A DNA stretch of 18,756 nt from Tieghemiomyces parasiticus (taxonomy: Eukaryota; Kickxellomycota; Dimargaritomycetes; Dimargaritales; Dimargaritaceae), in NCBI GenBank assembly GCA_027575765.1, contig JANBPT010000932.1, forward strand, positions 1-18,756. Reading direction: 5' to 3'. Numbering within the stretch: the first letter of the stretch is position 1; the number at the start of each line of letters is the position of its first letter. The notes beneath the pieces were generated by a model. The model worked only from the letters and a program-made list of their open reading frames with translations. It searched no databases and had not been told where the DNA came from. Below, one piece after another: positions 1 through 10,222 of this stretch. A program made the translations under genes and the position numbers.

Positions 1-10
1 GGAGTACGTC

Positions 11-40
11 TGTGTGGGTGTGTGTGTGTGTGTGTGTGTG
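11..40. repeat. TG microsatellite
   Basis: TG dinucleotide repeat, interrupted once near position 17 and then pure from 19 to 40. It lies just beyond the VAC14 3' end and is followed by a purine-rich GGA stretch. Confidence 0.9.
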
Positions 41-132
41 CGGGAGGAGGAGGAAGAGGGAAAAAGGTAAAACAGTCATAATCATAATGCTACAAAGTGA
101 TTAATAACTCTCCGATACGTTGGTATTGATAG

Positions 133-3100
133 TCAATGCGTTAGCAGCTCCATCATCAATTGTCGCCTTCCATTCTCTCCATAGAGAGGAAGTGTCATAC
201 CTGGGTACTGGGTTAACCGAGCGTTCTTAAGCTGCATGGTACGGAAATATACTAGTAGCTCATTAAAGCGGATGGGTGGATCGATTGACGCGCCCGCGGG
301 CAGCGAGGGTACCGGTGCCGCGGCCGATCCGGGCTTGCCTCTTTTAGTGGGACCGGTGGTCCCCCCCGGTCCACCAGTGGCCGCCATCCCGCCGCCAAGA
401 TTACTACTACTACTACCACTAACGCCACTGGGGTTATTACCTGCGACGGTCGTCACCCCCGCCGCCCCCACCACCCCGCCGCCCGCGGCCGACGGGATGG
501 CGTGCAAATAACCTAACGAGCTGACACTGTTGAGACGGGTGCGCAAGGTAAGGAACGCCGTACTCTGAGGCAGCAGCATGAGGATCCCGTATAGACACTT
601 GTACAAGTACGGGTAGCGGTCCGGTTCGAGCAGCTGGAGCCGGAGGTAGGTAAACACGGGGGACTCGATCAACTGGACCAATTTGTCGACTTGGACGAGA
701 ATCCCCACGGTCATTTCCATCTCGGCAAACACCGGCAGGAGGTTAGCGGCATGCTCATAGGCCTGGGCGAGGAGGCAGAGGGTAAACGTGGCGACGGGGC
801 TGTGGCACCAAGACCGGTAAAGGGCGGCAAACAGGCGCTGGCTGTCGCGGGTGTCCAGATACTTGAGCCGGTGGCGGAGCTCGGCGAGTTCCGGGGACGT
901 GATGAGGATGGTGTTGAGATACTGGACCATGAGGCTCGCAAACTCATGGTCCTCGGTCGTCTCCAGAATCTCTGCGATGGTCCGGTAGATGAGTTCGGCC
1001 TGCAGGCTAACGCAGAGTCGGCGAATAATCAGACTCCCCCGCGTTTCCAGGAGCTGACGGTCGGTGCTAAACAGTTCGAGCAGTTTGACCATGAAGCGTT
1101 GGAAGTATTCGGCGTCCAGGTAGGCGGTGAACTGGGCGAGTAGCTGCAGGTTCTTCTTGACCACCTCTTCGGCGGGGTCCGACATGATCTTAAGGAACAC
1201 CGGAAAGGACCCGTCATTGGACACTAGGGTCTCCTCCTTGGCCATTCGTAGCGGCGCTTTGCGGTGCAACATAAGCAGCCAGTCTACGCACGAGGTGCGC
1301 GTGGCCTCCTGGCCGTTGGAGTAGACGACGATCAGCGTGGTGACCGTCGCACCAAAATTGAAGGATTCGCTGGCCACGGTAGGCGAAGTGTCGGTGGCGG
1401 CGAGCTCGCCATCCGCATGTAAGCCCGTCGTTTCGGCTATCGTCGGGTTCGTGGGCGTGATTGGGGAGGGAATTGGGTCACCTCCTATGGCGGGAGCAGC
1501 CAAAGTATCCGGTGGTAAAGCGGAGGTGGACACCGCTTTAGGGCCCGGAGGAGGAACGGGGGTGGTCGATCGGGCTGGACTGACCAGGGTGGTGGAGCGG
1601 GACGGAACCGGGGGGCCTGTCGCGGTAGGGTTACCTTCCATCCCACCGGCGATGGTGGCAGGCGCCGAGACCGCGGGTGCGGCGACGCCCGGTCGGAGAG
1701 AGTCCTGGGACAGGGCAGACTGCGGACGGCCGGGTGAAGAAGCCGTCCCACCAACGGCATCCGTCAGACCGGAGGCTAGGTTAGCCGTAGATAACTCAGG
1801 GGTGTTGCCCGGGACGGGGGTGACCGGGGCCACCACCGAAGCATTGGGATCATCGGCAAGTTCGCCGCCCGTGGGTTCGTCGGTATCGGCGGACCCGACG
1901 GGCATTTCCTGGACGAGGTGGTAGAGCCGGGCGTTGGCGTACATGGCGGCCTTGCGGAGGGCTTCGTTGGGGTGCGAGAGGGAAGGCAGGGTGCGCGCCA
2001 GGATGCCCGGGGTGTCGGCGATAACCACCGAGGGAGCCAGCAGTATGAACTTGGCGATCCACTGAAGCGCAGTGTGTTGCACCTCACGTTCGGGCGAGTC
2101 CAGCAGCTCAGTGGTAATACGCACTAGGGCGGCGAAATCCACATCCACCGCCTGCCGGGGTACCCAGGCCATCCGAGGGTGGGTATCGGAGTCGCCCGTG
2201 GGGGATTTCGACCCCCGTAGCAGTAGGGGGTCCGAGATGGCCCCGGCCAAGTCGTCCACAATTGAAGCCTGATCCTCGGTGGTCGCAGTGCGATGCAGAT
2301 CAAGGGTGAACGGTGGAATGAAGGGGTCCTCAGATACCCGGGGGCTGGCCGGAGCGGCCGCCTCTCCAAGCGACTGTACCGAGGCTAGGTCACTACTACC
2401 GGCGGTAGGTCGCCAGGGACTACGGGTGTCCCGCGGAGACAAGGCTCGGCGGGCCCGGAGGGTGGACGGGGATGTGACGCTAGAAAGGACTGGTCGCGGG
2501 CTGTTCGGTTGGCTACCATCGTCGCCGTCCCCGCTGAAAGACGCAGGCCCCCGTCCGTTCGGTGACCGTAGGGTCTGGAGTAACAGGTGCGAGTGCTTCT
2601 CGGTGGGCGAAGCCTTGATGTAGGCGATCCGGTGAAGCTCAACTAAAAAATCCGTAAGCAGCAGGGATGTTACGGTACGCACCTCCTCGTGGGGGTCGTT
2701 GAGGTACATAAATACATCGTGCAGGAAGCGTGGTAGGTAGTGGATAAGTTCGAGTTCAGGTAGGGAGTCGAGTACGCGCAGCCAGTTGACTAGGAAGACC
2801 CGGGTACTTGGGTTGATGGTAAGGATGCGATCAGCTAGGAGTGGCATGAATCTTTCCAGCGAGAAGGCCCGAATCGCCGGATCCGCCGGCTTTGAAGAAT
2901 CCGTGACCCCCGTGTGCGGGTTGTCCGATATCTGGGACACAAAAGTGGAGGCCTCCTCCGACACAATATCGATAATGAGACGATTCAGTAAGTCCGAGCC
3001 TTTCTTGACGGTCTTATCCGTGTCAGCGGCGGTCTGTCGCAGGTGAAGGAGGGAGGCAGAGGTATGGCAACGTTGAATGAAAAGGTTATGAATTGGTCAA

Positions 3101-4028
3101 TGTTAAATTGGGTCGGTAGTAAACGGTGAGCCATCCGGTTCGATACATCAAGAACCCGAACGGTATAAAGCACTCGATAGCCACTTACTTTGCTGAGTGC
3201 ATCGAATATATCGTTGAAGAAACGCAAGATCTCACCCTTGGCCACCTTGGCAATGTTGTACATGGCTTCACAGGCGTAGTACTTGACCTGCGTATCGTGG
3301 TCGGAGAAGCAGGCCAGTACGGGCGGAACAATATCGTCGAGATAGTACCGAATCTCAGACTAACATGGGGTGGAGGATGCACGATGTAGGGAGAGGGTAA
3401 TGATCGGTTTGTTCAGTCAAGCGGGGTTGCGAGCGATCCCCTTCGGTAGGTCCGGACAGGCCATATGATCCCACAGGTCCCTGTTCCCAACTTACCGTCC
3501 CTAGGGCGATGGCGGACGTGGCCAGGGCAATGAGACCGCCACCGCGGGCGTGAGGCTGCGGTGAGTAGGCAAAATCCTTGACGAGGCAGCTCAGGATCCG
3601 TTTGACGCCGGCCTGGTTCTTGCTGGCCAGTTGTTCGCGTATCAGTCTGCATATTGGTGGTCAATGAAAGATGAGTATGGGGAACATGTGATACACGTAA
3701 GTTAGGAAACCGCTGGTGTTGCTGCATGGGCACTGAAAGTTGATTCTGTCAGAGGAAGGAGGAGTGAACTAGGGGTCTAGCCACCAAAACCACCCAATAT
3801 CCTGGACTCTCTCTCTCTCTCTCTCTCTTGCGCGGCCCTTTTCTTGGTCAGCCTTGGCGGTTCGCACCAAGGCGATGCCCCGTCGGCAGGAACCCTCTAG
3901 TACAACCGGTGGAGACGGAGAAGTTCTTACTTTTCGATTTCGAATGCGCTGGCCTTGCGCTTTTCGTAAACCCGGTCGGCCAGACCGCGGGCCAGTTTGC
4001 TGCTGAGACTGTAGTCACTGGTGGCCAT
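133..4028 (-). CDS. VAC14: VAC14, scaffold of the Fab1/PIKfyve-Fig4 PI(3,5)P2 complex (4 exons)
   Basis: VAC14 is a HEAT-repeat scaffold on vacuole/endolysosome membranes that holds the PI3P 5-kinase Fab1/PIKfyve together with the phosphatase Fig4. Exons read 4028-3931, 3646-3496, 3359-3189 and 3033-133; all introns are GT-AG, the frame stays open, and the sum is 3321 bases (1106 residues). Exon 1 gives the family N-terminus (ADRVYEKRKASAFEIEK), and intron 1 splits the next Lys codon before LIREQLASKN. Exon 3 encodes the conserved YYACEAMYNIAKVAKG block, and exon 4 opens with the TAADTDKTVKKGSDLLNRL block. Residues about 700-985 match the Fig4-binding C-terminal region (RYPYLYKCLYGILMLLPQS). 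The start sits in an ACCATGG context. The protein is longer than human (about 780) or budding yeast (880) VAC14 because of low-complexity inserts near residues 293-433, 520-700 and 989-1056. The extreme C-terminus could change if a possible 3' intron is used. Identification is firm; the terminal 20 residues are less so. Confidence 0.95.
3807..3828. repeat. CT microsatellite inside VAC14 intron 1
   Basis: Eleven CT units in the longest VAC14 intron (3930-3647). On the transcribed strand this is a GA repeat, not a pyrimidine tract, and it lies about 160 bases from the acceptor, so it does not act as the splice tract. Confidence 0.9.
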
Positions 4029-5431
4029 GGTGGACGTGCTACAGCGGGCGGAGGGGTCAGCGTAGAGCAGACGGTAAAATGGCAGTCGGGGGTTGAAAGG
4101 GTAAACGCTTGGATAGTATGCACGAGAAGTAAGCAGGGGGGCGATGTGGAGTGAGCCAGATGCTGGTGGAATGAGCGCCAGGACAGAGAGGCGAATGGCT
4201 GTACGACTGGCGAGAAAATTGGGAGGGAATGGCTCTCCTTCTCTATGTTGCAGGTGGAGCCACACGACAGGGAGTCTGGGCGTAGGGGACAACGATATGG
4301 TGGACAGAATAAACGTGGAGGAAAAATGCAGTGAAGGGGGCAAAAGCTCACCTGAAGCAGATAGGAAGAGCAAAGTGGCCGAAAGGGCCTGGCGAAGGGT
4401 TAGCCTGCAAGGCTGGAAACACCGGTGGGTTGTGACCACGGCCGCACAGGGTGGCGGTTGTTGACGGCATACAGGGGCGGGGTGTAAAAGGGAGGAGCGG
4501 AGGAGAAAGCCTACGTTTCATGGCAGCGCTACTCCCTTTGACACTCTATGCACAGCACACTGCTCCACCCAGGCCCTAGGTGTTAGGGCGGAGACGATAC
4601 CGTGGCCTCCGGGTGGGTACTTGGGTCCATGGAGATAAACACCGTGTTGACGTGGCCTGTGGGGTTGCATGCTCAGCAGCAGGATCCATAGTGTGGAAAA
4701 CAGGGGGGTGGGTCTTGACCAGCAAGAGAGGGGGGGTACGCCCTGAAACGACGGCCGATTTGTGTGTGTATGCATATACAGGTGAGCAAATTGGGTGGCG
4801 AGACAGAAAACGATTGTCACGGAGGTGGAGCTCACGTCCCTCTCCTCGTAGCTCTAAAATAGACCGGGCCAAAGGGCGCTAGTTTCATAACGGAGCTTTG
4901 CGCAGGGCAGTGTTCTGGCAAATCACCCAGCCAGCGGAGTATGTCGAGTATGGTGGTTTGGCTCTGGGCACGTCCCACAATCCACTCCGCCCCGTACAAC
5001 TAGGGCGCTAGCCACCGCCGTGGTTAGTTCCACGGTTGGCAGGTCGAAGAAGGCCAGCCGCCAGCTATAAGAGGCGGGGGGGGGACTGGGGTCAGTACAC
5101 TCATTTATCATTTTGCGCGAGAACTTGGACAACTATCCGAACGGCCCGGCCGAATGATCCGGAGATGGCCCCCCCCGCCTGTGGATAAACAATATTAATA
5201 TTGGCTACACGCCGTACGAGCCTTAATCTTTACCCAATAGATAGACCACGGGTGGAGGCAGTGGGCCAATGCAGCTGATTCAGCCCCAGCCCGGTCGCCG
5301 CATTCGCCGGTCCGCTACCTTACACCAATGCCCCAGTACATTTTGTGCAGCTAACCGTACCCACATTTTCCGCCACGTCGACTTCACGAACTTGTCTCAT
5401 TGTAATTATCACACTGTCCATTTGGGCCACC
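4029..5431. other. Divergent intergenic region between VAC14 and TAF7
   Basis: About 1.4 kb separates the two divergent start codons, so it should hold both promoters and 5' leaders. I see no convincing TATA box close to either start; TFIID and vacuole-complex genes are often TATA-less. CCAAT-type elements occur on the plus strand at about 5233 and 5264, the second about 170 bases before the TAF7 ATG. A run of nine Gs lies near 5076-5084. Several 70-170 codon open frames in this stretch have biased composition but no recognisable domain, so I call no gene here. Confidence 0.6.
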
Positions 5432-7498
5432 ATGTCATTCCATTCGTTTGACCCGTCACAGTCGGGCAGTCATACTAACGATTCGCTTACCATCCGTCTA
5501 ACGCCTTCTGCCAACCCATACGACCTCTACTCACCAGGTAGGCCCCCCAGTCCGGCGTCCAACGGTCACGGGATACGTTGAAAAGGACACCTACTCCTTT
5601 TCCCGCTACGAGGCCTAATGATTTGTGCTCACCAATTTCCTAACGCTAATCCCTTACAGATGCCGTAATCCCTCGGGGCCGTGGTCGCGGACGGGGCCGG
5701 GGCCGGGGTCGTGGACGTGGTAGAGGCAGTCGAGGCGGGCGGGGTAGTCGCGGCGGACGGGGCCGGGGAAGTCGTGGGGGCCGGGGCGGATCCATGCGGG
5801 GGGCCCGGTCACGCCTGGCCAGCGCCCGGCTTGCGGCCCTGGCCGAGGAGGAAGGCGGCGACGACTTTGAAACCGAAGTGGCTACGGAGCAGCACATAAT
5901 CCTCCGCATGGCCAACCCTGCGGCCGCCGAGCAGCTGCGTACCAAGATTCGTGCCAAGGATTTGGACGGCGTGCAACTACGGTTTAGTGACGAACGACAT
6001 GCGTCGTTCGCACTCGATGCTGACCACCGGTACGACGCCTTGTTGGCCGACCTGCCGACGATTATCGAGGCCCAGAAGACCTTCGACAACCGGCAAATGT
6101 TTAAGATCGCCGATATATCACAGGTGAGTGCCAATTTAATAATCTGAGGGGAAGGGAGAGGAGGCACGGTTGGCATGCTTAATGCCCGGGTGGGACGAAA
6201 TTTAGCTACGCGTCACTTGGCTAAACTTCATCAGCGGCCTTTCTCAGCCCTTTTCAACCTGTGTCGATGAATCTTAACTCCGAACTTCATTACTGCGGCC
6301 GATTCTGACTTTCTGATTATAGATTCTGGTGGTGGGTAGTGCATCCGAGATCGCATCCTCCACGGGGCTAGACCCCCACGACCCCACACGGTCCCTCGAT
6401 GGCATCACCCCGCCGCTTCGCAACTGCCGCCGCCGGCGGTTCCGCAAGCGCGAGGTTCGTGGGGTTGAAGACCGGGTCGAAAAGGAGCTCGAGCGGCTAC
6501 TACAACTGGATGCCGAAGCCGACACGGTCCAGTTTGACCTGCGGGACATTGGGGAGGCGGACGGCGGGTCCGGCGATGAGATGGTGTTTGTAGATACCCC
6601 AGCACCGGCCGATTCGGTACGCGACTACGACGTGAGCGAGGCCGACCCGGTTCGGAGACCGGGCGACACTAGTCGGGGCCGACCTGGGTTACCAGGGTCC
6701 ATGGGTGCAGCCACGGGCGGTGTCGGGTCAAGCGGGGCCCACCACGGCAACGAGGACGAGGACGACGACTACGACGATGACCTGGCCGCGGAGCTCTCCC
6801 GCCAACTGGCTGAAATGGATGACGAGGACACCGAAGACCATCTCGAGTCCGGCCGGGTCGCCACGGCTCACCCTGGTCGAGTCGGGCGATCTGCTGGTGG
6901 GGAGGACGATGACGAGGAAGAAGGTGACGAGGAGGGTGAGGAAGGCGACGAAGACGGGGAAGAGGACGAAGAAGACGAAGACGAGGAGGAGGAGGAAGAT
7001 GAGGACGACGACCAGGACGAGAGCGACGACGATGACGACGACAGTGACGATTCGGGTGCCGAAAACGGGCGGCACGGTACCGGGCTTGAGAAGAAACTGT
7101 TGGCCGACGAGATTAAGGAGTTGCAGACTACCATCGGCCGTAAGGTGGCCGAGCTGGACACGGCCCCCAACCTCATCATTAAGGTAAGTTGGATACGTTA
7201 ATGACAGCCGTAGTGCTTGTCGGCATGGATGATTTGGGAGGAGGAGGAGATAGCGGGGGAGGAGTATTGTTTTGGAGACCCCGAATCCATCAGCGCCTTA
7301 ACCCAGAGCTTTGTCCCACGTCGTTTCAACTAATCTAACGGCCACTACTCCCCCCTCCCGCCCACCACTTCTTGACCGACCTACGCCTCCCGGCTGTAGA
7401 AACGCTTCGAGGATATCATACAGCGGTTGCGCTCGGAGCTAGAGATGAAGACCGCCCAGCTAGCTGAGCTCAACGGGACGGTTGAAATTGAAGCTTGA
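5432..7498 (+). CDS. TAF7: TAF7, TFIID subunit (TAFII55 family), 4 exons
   Basis: TAF7 is a subunit of general transcription factor TFIID that binds TAF1 and restrains its activity during pre-initiation complex assembly in the nucleus. Exons are 5432-5537, 5660-6123, 6323-7183 and 7400-7498, joined by GT-AG introns of 122, 199 and 216 bases; total 1530 bases, 509 residues. The TAFII55 N-terminal domain runs from about residue 110 (EQHIILRM) through FDNRQMFKIADISQ at the end of exon 2 to GITPPLRNCRRRRFRK (217-232) and the VEKELERLLQLDAEA helix. The start has a GCCACCATG context. Unusual parts are an Arg-Gly tract at residues 41-79, ahead of the domain, and an almost pure Asp/Glu tract at about 383-436. 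A probable coiled coil (446-509) is split by the last intron, as expected for the family C-terminus. It is divergent from VAC14, about 1.4 kb away. Family assignment rests on remembered motifs; it is strong. The first exon is short and without family similarity, so it is supported mainly by splice signals and start context. Confidence 0.93.
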
Positions 7499-7764
7499 GC
7501 CCGCACTACACGCTACCTATCCCGTATAAACACAATGTAGCACCATAAGAAGCCACTCTGGGGCCCTATAGTAGACATGGAAACGGCCCCGCCCAGTACC
7601 CATACGCCGGGGAGCGATGGCCCACTTAAACGTCTCCAGACTGGACCGGCCGTCTGGGTTTAATTGTTGATGCGGCTGCGTGTAACAGGGGCTTCGCCAC
7701 CCGAAAAGTAAAACCGGGACCGGGCTGTTCACGGACCTTCCCCCTCTCCCCGCCGTCAAGCGTG

Positions 7765-7784
7765 TATATATATATATATATATA
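7765..7784. repeat. TA microsatellite downstream of TAF7
   Basis: Ten TA units in the probable TAF7 3' region, directly before an ATTAAA. Confidence 0.9.
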
Positions 7785-7789
7785 TTAAA
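7784..7789 (+). terminator. Possible poly(A) signal ATTAAA for TAF7
   Basis: The common variant ATTAAA sits at the end of the TA repeat, about 285 bases after the TAF7 stop codon. AT-rich efficiency-type elements (the TA repeat) directly precede it, as in fungal 3' ends. Confidence 0.35.
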
Positions 7790-8381
7790 GTGAGCTGGTC
7801 GAGGTCGCCGTGCTGTGGGAAAACAAAGCAAAGAAGAGGGGTGCAACGTGACTGACCGATAGCTTCAGACCAATTGCTGGGATGGCCACTCTGCTCGCGA
7901 ATCTAATCGCTAGTGTCTAGGGTTCTTCTATTCATGTAGCCTAACGGGGCCGCCACCTAATAGCTAGTGGTGTTGCAGAGACGCTCCAGGTTTGACAATA
8001 AGGCGACATGTACGTAGGTTCGATACTAAAAAATATCTATACTATCTGTGAAATATGTCTATATATGTATATATATCGCCGCAGGGTACATACCTCGATT
8101 TGTGAAAGCTCCAACGGGTCATCTAGGTTGGTTGGTGGGCCCCTGGTGGGAAGGAGATCGTGTAAGTAAAGCAGCCCTGCGAACACCGACCTATCCCCCT
8201 CGGGCCTGCGGGGGCAATGTAGACGTGTGGTGTCAGTATGACAACACTGGATCAGCACTACTTGGGTCGTATGCTTTCAGGATGCTCCAGCAGCGTATAT
8301 CCAATGTGTTACAAGCCGCGGCTAGGTCAGGAGACCACTCTACATAGCCAACCCAAGAAAGTAGAGTCTGTGCAGCCCATT

Positions 8382-8405
8382 GGAATATATATATATATAT
8401 ATTCC
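8382..8405. repeat. Perfect AT-rich palindrome
   Basis: A run of alternating A and T is bounded by GGAAT on the left and ATTCC on the right, so the full 24 bases read the same on both strands. It could extrude as a cruciform. It lies in the gene-poor interval. Confidence 0.85.
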
Positions 8406-8778
8406 TTCCCAGTAGCTTACCACCAACGGTGGTTCAGCAGGCATGGGTCTACTTTCCAATGCCAAACAAGGTAAACAAGTGACGATATTATGCCGCCGAT
8501 TTGAGGACCCTTGCCGAAGCCTAAATGCTCCATCTATCCAAGCTATCTAGCATTTCGATGGCTATCGAAGGGGCTCGATTGATATCGCCAGGCAATGGCG
8601 GCCGCCTTCTCCAACCAGCAGTGAGCGAGCGGTGATGCAAGCTAAATCAGTCCGGTACCCGTATTGAATGGCAGTTTGCAGCAGCAGTTACGGTGGCCAG
8701 CTTCCTCTACAACCGCAGCCGTTAGCTTGAACTAGAGGCTCTACGGGGTTGGAAGTATGATGGTGCCGAAGACAGACA

Positions 8779-8800
8779 GGGGGGGGGGGAGCCGCCCCCC
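8779..8800. repeat. G-run/C-run hairpin
   Basis: Eleven Gs (8779-8789), then AGCCG and six Cs (8795-8800). The two runs can pair as a G-C stem of about six pairs with a short loop. No gene ends here, so it is not an obvious terminator. Confidence 0.7.
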
Positions 8801-9503
8801 GCACAAGCTATAAGGATCGAGATTGGCTCTCGGAGTGCCTGCCCTCCAGATTTCTAGTGTTTGCCGACGAAGGTTGGCGCCGTAGGCCTCACCCTGGACG
8901 GCTGCTTCGGTACTATCCGGTGGGAGGGGGGCGGCACGGAAGGTGACGGTCATGGCTTTGAAAGCCCGTTGCGGTCTCGGTATCACCCGACACTACAGGT
9001 GGGTGGAATGTGTAGCGCGCCTACCAGGGTAGCCCGTTTCATAGCAGGGCCACCGGCACAGCCTTTGCTTCATTCTCTGCACAAAGCCATCTCAGCACAG
9101 CTTGGCAGCGTAGCTGGGCCCAAGTCGGCCGTCCTGATGATGCACGATAAGACACATTGTGCAGGCCAGCACCCCACCAGACTGATTGCTTGGACCGTAC
9201 AGTCCGCGGCTGCCAGTTCCGGCGGGGCCTGGTGCTCGCAGGGCCAGTCACTGCCCCTCCCCCACATCTCTCCGCTCATATCGCGCGGCGACAGGTCTGC
9301 GTAAGACCATCCCCTGGGTAGTAAGCTCGCGGCAAATGGGCAGGAAAAGGGCCGGTATCGGGGGGTTTTGGTGGAGGGCGGAAGGCAGAGCCTAAGTAGC
9401 CGGCGGTGGCTACGTGGCCGTGTGACCAAGGTGCTGTCTTCGCGGTTCGTGGATAGCTGGGCCCGGCACGCCGCGGCTCCCTTACATTATATTCCCACAC
9501 GGG

Positions 9504-9546
9504 CACGCACACACACACACGCACACACACACACACACACACGCAC
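9504..9546. repeat. CA microsatellite
   Basis: CA repeat of about 43 bases broken by three CG interruptions, about 350 bases before the TATA box at 9899. Confidence 0.9.
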
Positions 9547-9898
9547 CCCGGCGCCCATCTCGCCCTGTAGCTTGGCAGCCGTGTTGTTGCTACGGCCCGT
9601 TGCTTAGTCATTCTGTAGGCCTAACATTCAGTGCATATACCTCCCACCCGCCACTGGAAGGCCGTTGCGACAGGGCACAGGGCGAGTGCAGGTAGAAGCG
9701 AGGGTCGCCGTTCACTGGTCCAGCTGAAACACTCACCAACGTTGGCCAGGACCGTCCAGGATAAACCCTAAAGACGGCACGGCACGTGTGCATCCTACCG
9801 GTATTCTCTGGTCCAAGTCGCTTCGCTTGCATGCTTTGGGTGCTGCAGGCCTGGGTCGTTCACAGGCCCCCAGCTCTCCCTCCCCTCTCACTGCGTCC

Positions 9899-9905
9899 TA
9901 TAAAA
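9899..9905 (+). promoter_or_regulatory. TATA box for the small orphan gene
   Basis: TATAAAA followed by GG, in a C/T-rich surrounding that continues as a pyrimidine-rich leader to the ATG at 10223. It matches a canonical RNA polymerase II TATA box. The distance to the ATG is long, so transcription probably starts well before the coding region. Confidence 0.65.
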
Positions 9906-10222
9906 GGCGCACACCTCCCCGGCCTGCGGTGTCCACCCTCCACCCTGCGCTCTCCACTGCTTCGTTCGACCTCTCCCACCCTTCCTTCTACTCCGCCCCT
10001 GTATTTATACCTCCTACCCTCCCCACCCGCTCTTCCGAGCACGACTGCGGTGTTCCATTGTAATTGTACTGTATTCTATTTCCACGCGTTATCACCGCAA
10101 CCGGCCCCAGCCTTCCAGGCCCATTATTGATACCCTCTTTCACCAGCGCACCCTCCTGCCATCCACGTCTACTGAACACCAGACATTCTGACCTGCTTAC
10201 CACTCCGCCTCGCCCCAACGCT

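Larger units (their letters stand above)
7499..9898. other. Gene-poor interval downstream of TAF7
   Basis: No protein-coding gene is supported over about 2.4 kb. The left part should be the TAF7 3' UTR and terminator. The rest holds TA, AT and CA microsatellites, a perfect AT-rich palindrome and an 11-G run facing a C run. Open frames up to 147 codons (for example 8861-9304 plus) lack domain motifs and a natural start context. I found no tRNA-like A/B boxes or rRNA. The right part leads into the TATA box at 9899. A non-coding transcript or degraded transposon cannot be excluded by eye. Confidence 0.5.

Noticed and set aside
1337..1924. 195-codon plus-strand frame inside VAC14
   Set aside because: It lies opposite the Pro/Ser/Ala-rich insert of VAC14; its Val/Gly/Ala richness follows from GC-rich codons on the other strand.
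3932..4439. Longer N-terminal extension of VAC14 exon 1
   Set aside because: The frame is open upstream, but the ATG at 4028 has an ideal ACCATGG context and starts right before the conserved family N-terminus; the upstream residues look like translated leader.
6728..7075. Antisense frame with a strongly hydrophobic, membrane-like product
   Set aside because: It is the mirror of the TAF7 acidic tract: Asp and Glu codons read backwards give Val, Leu and Phe. No start context or promoter.
6868..7179. Antisense poly-serine frame
   Set aside because: Another reading of the same purine-rich acidic tract; low complexity only.
8861..9304. 147-codon plus-strand open frame
   Set aside because: No recognisable motif and no promoter near the start; likely chance in GC-rich DNA.
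10064..10222. N-terminal extension of the small orphan ORF from a TTG
   Set aside because: A non-ATG start is unlikely here; the first in-frame ATG is at 10223.
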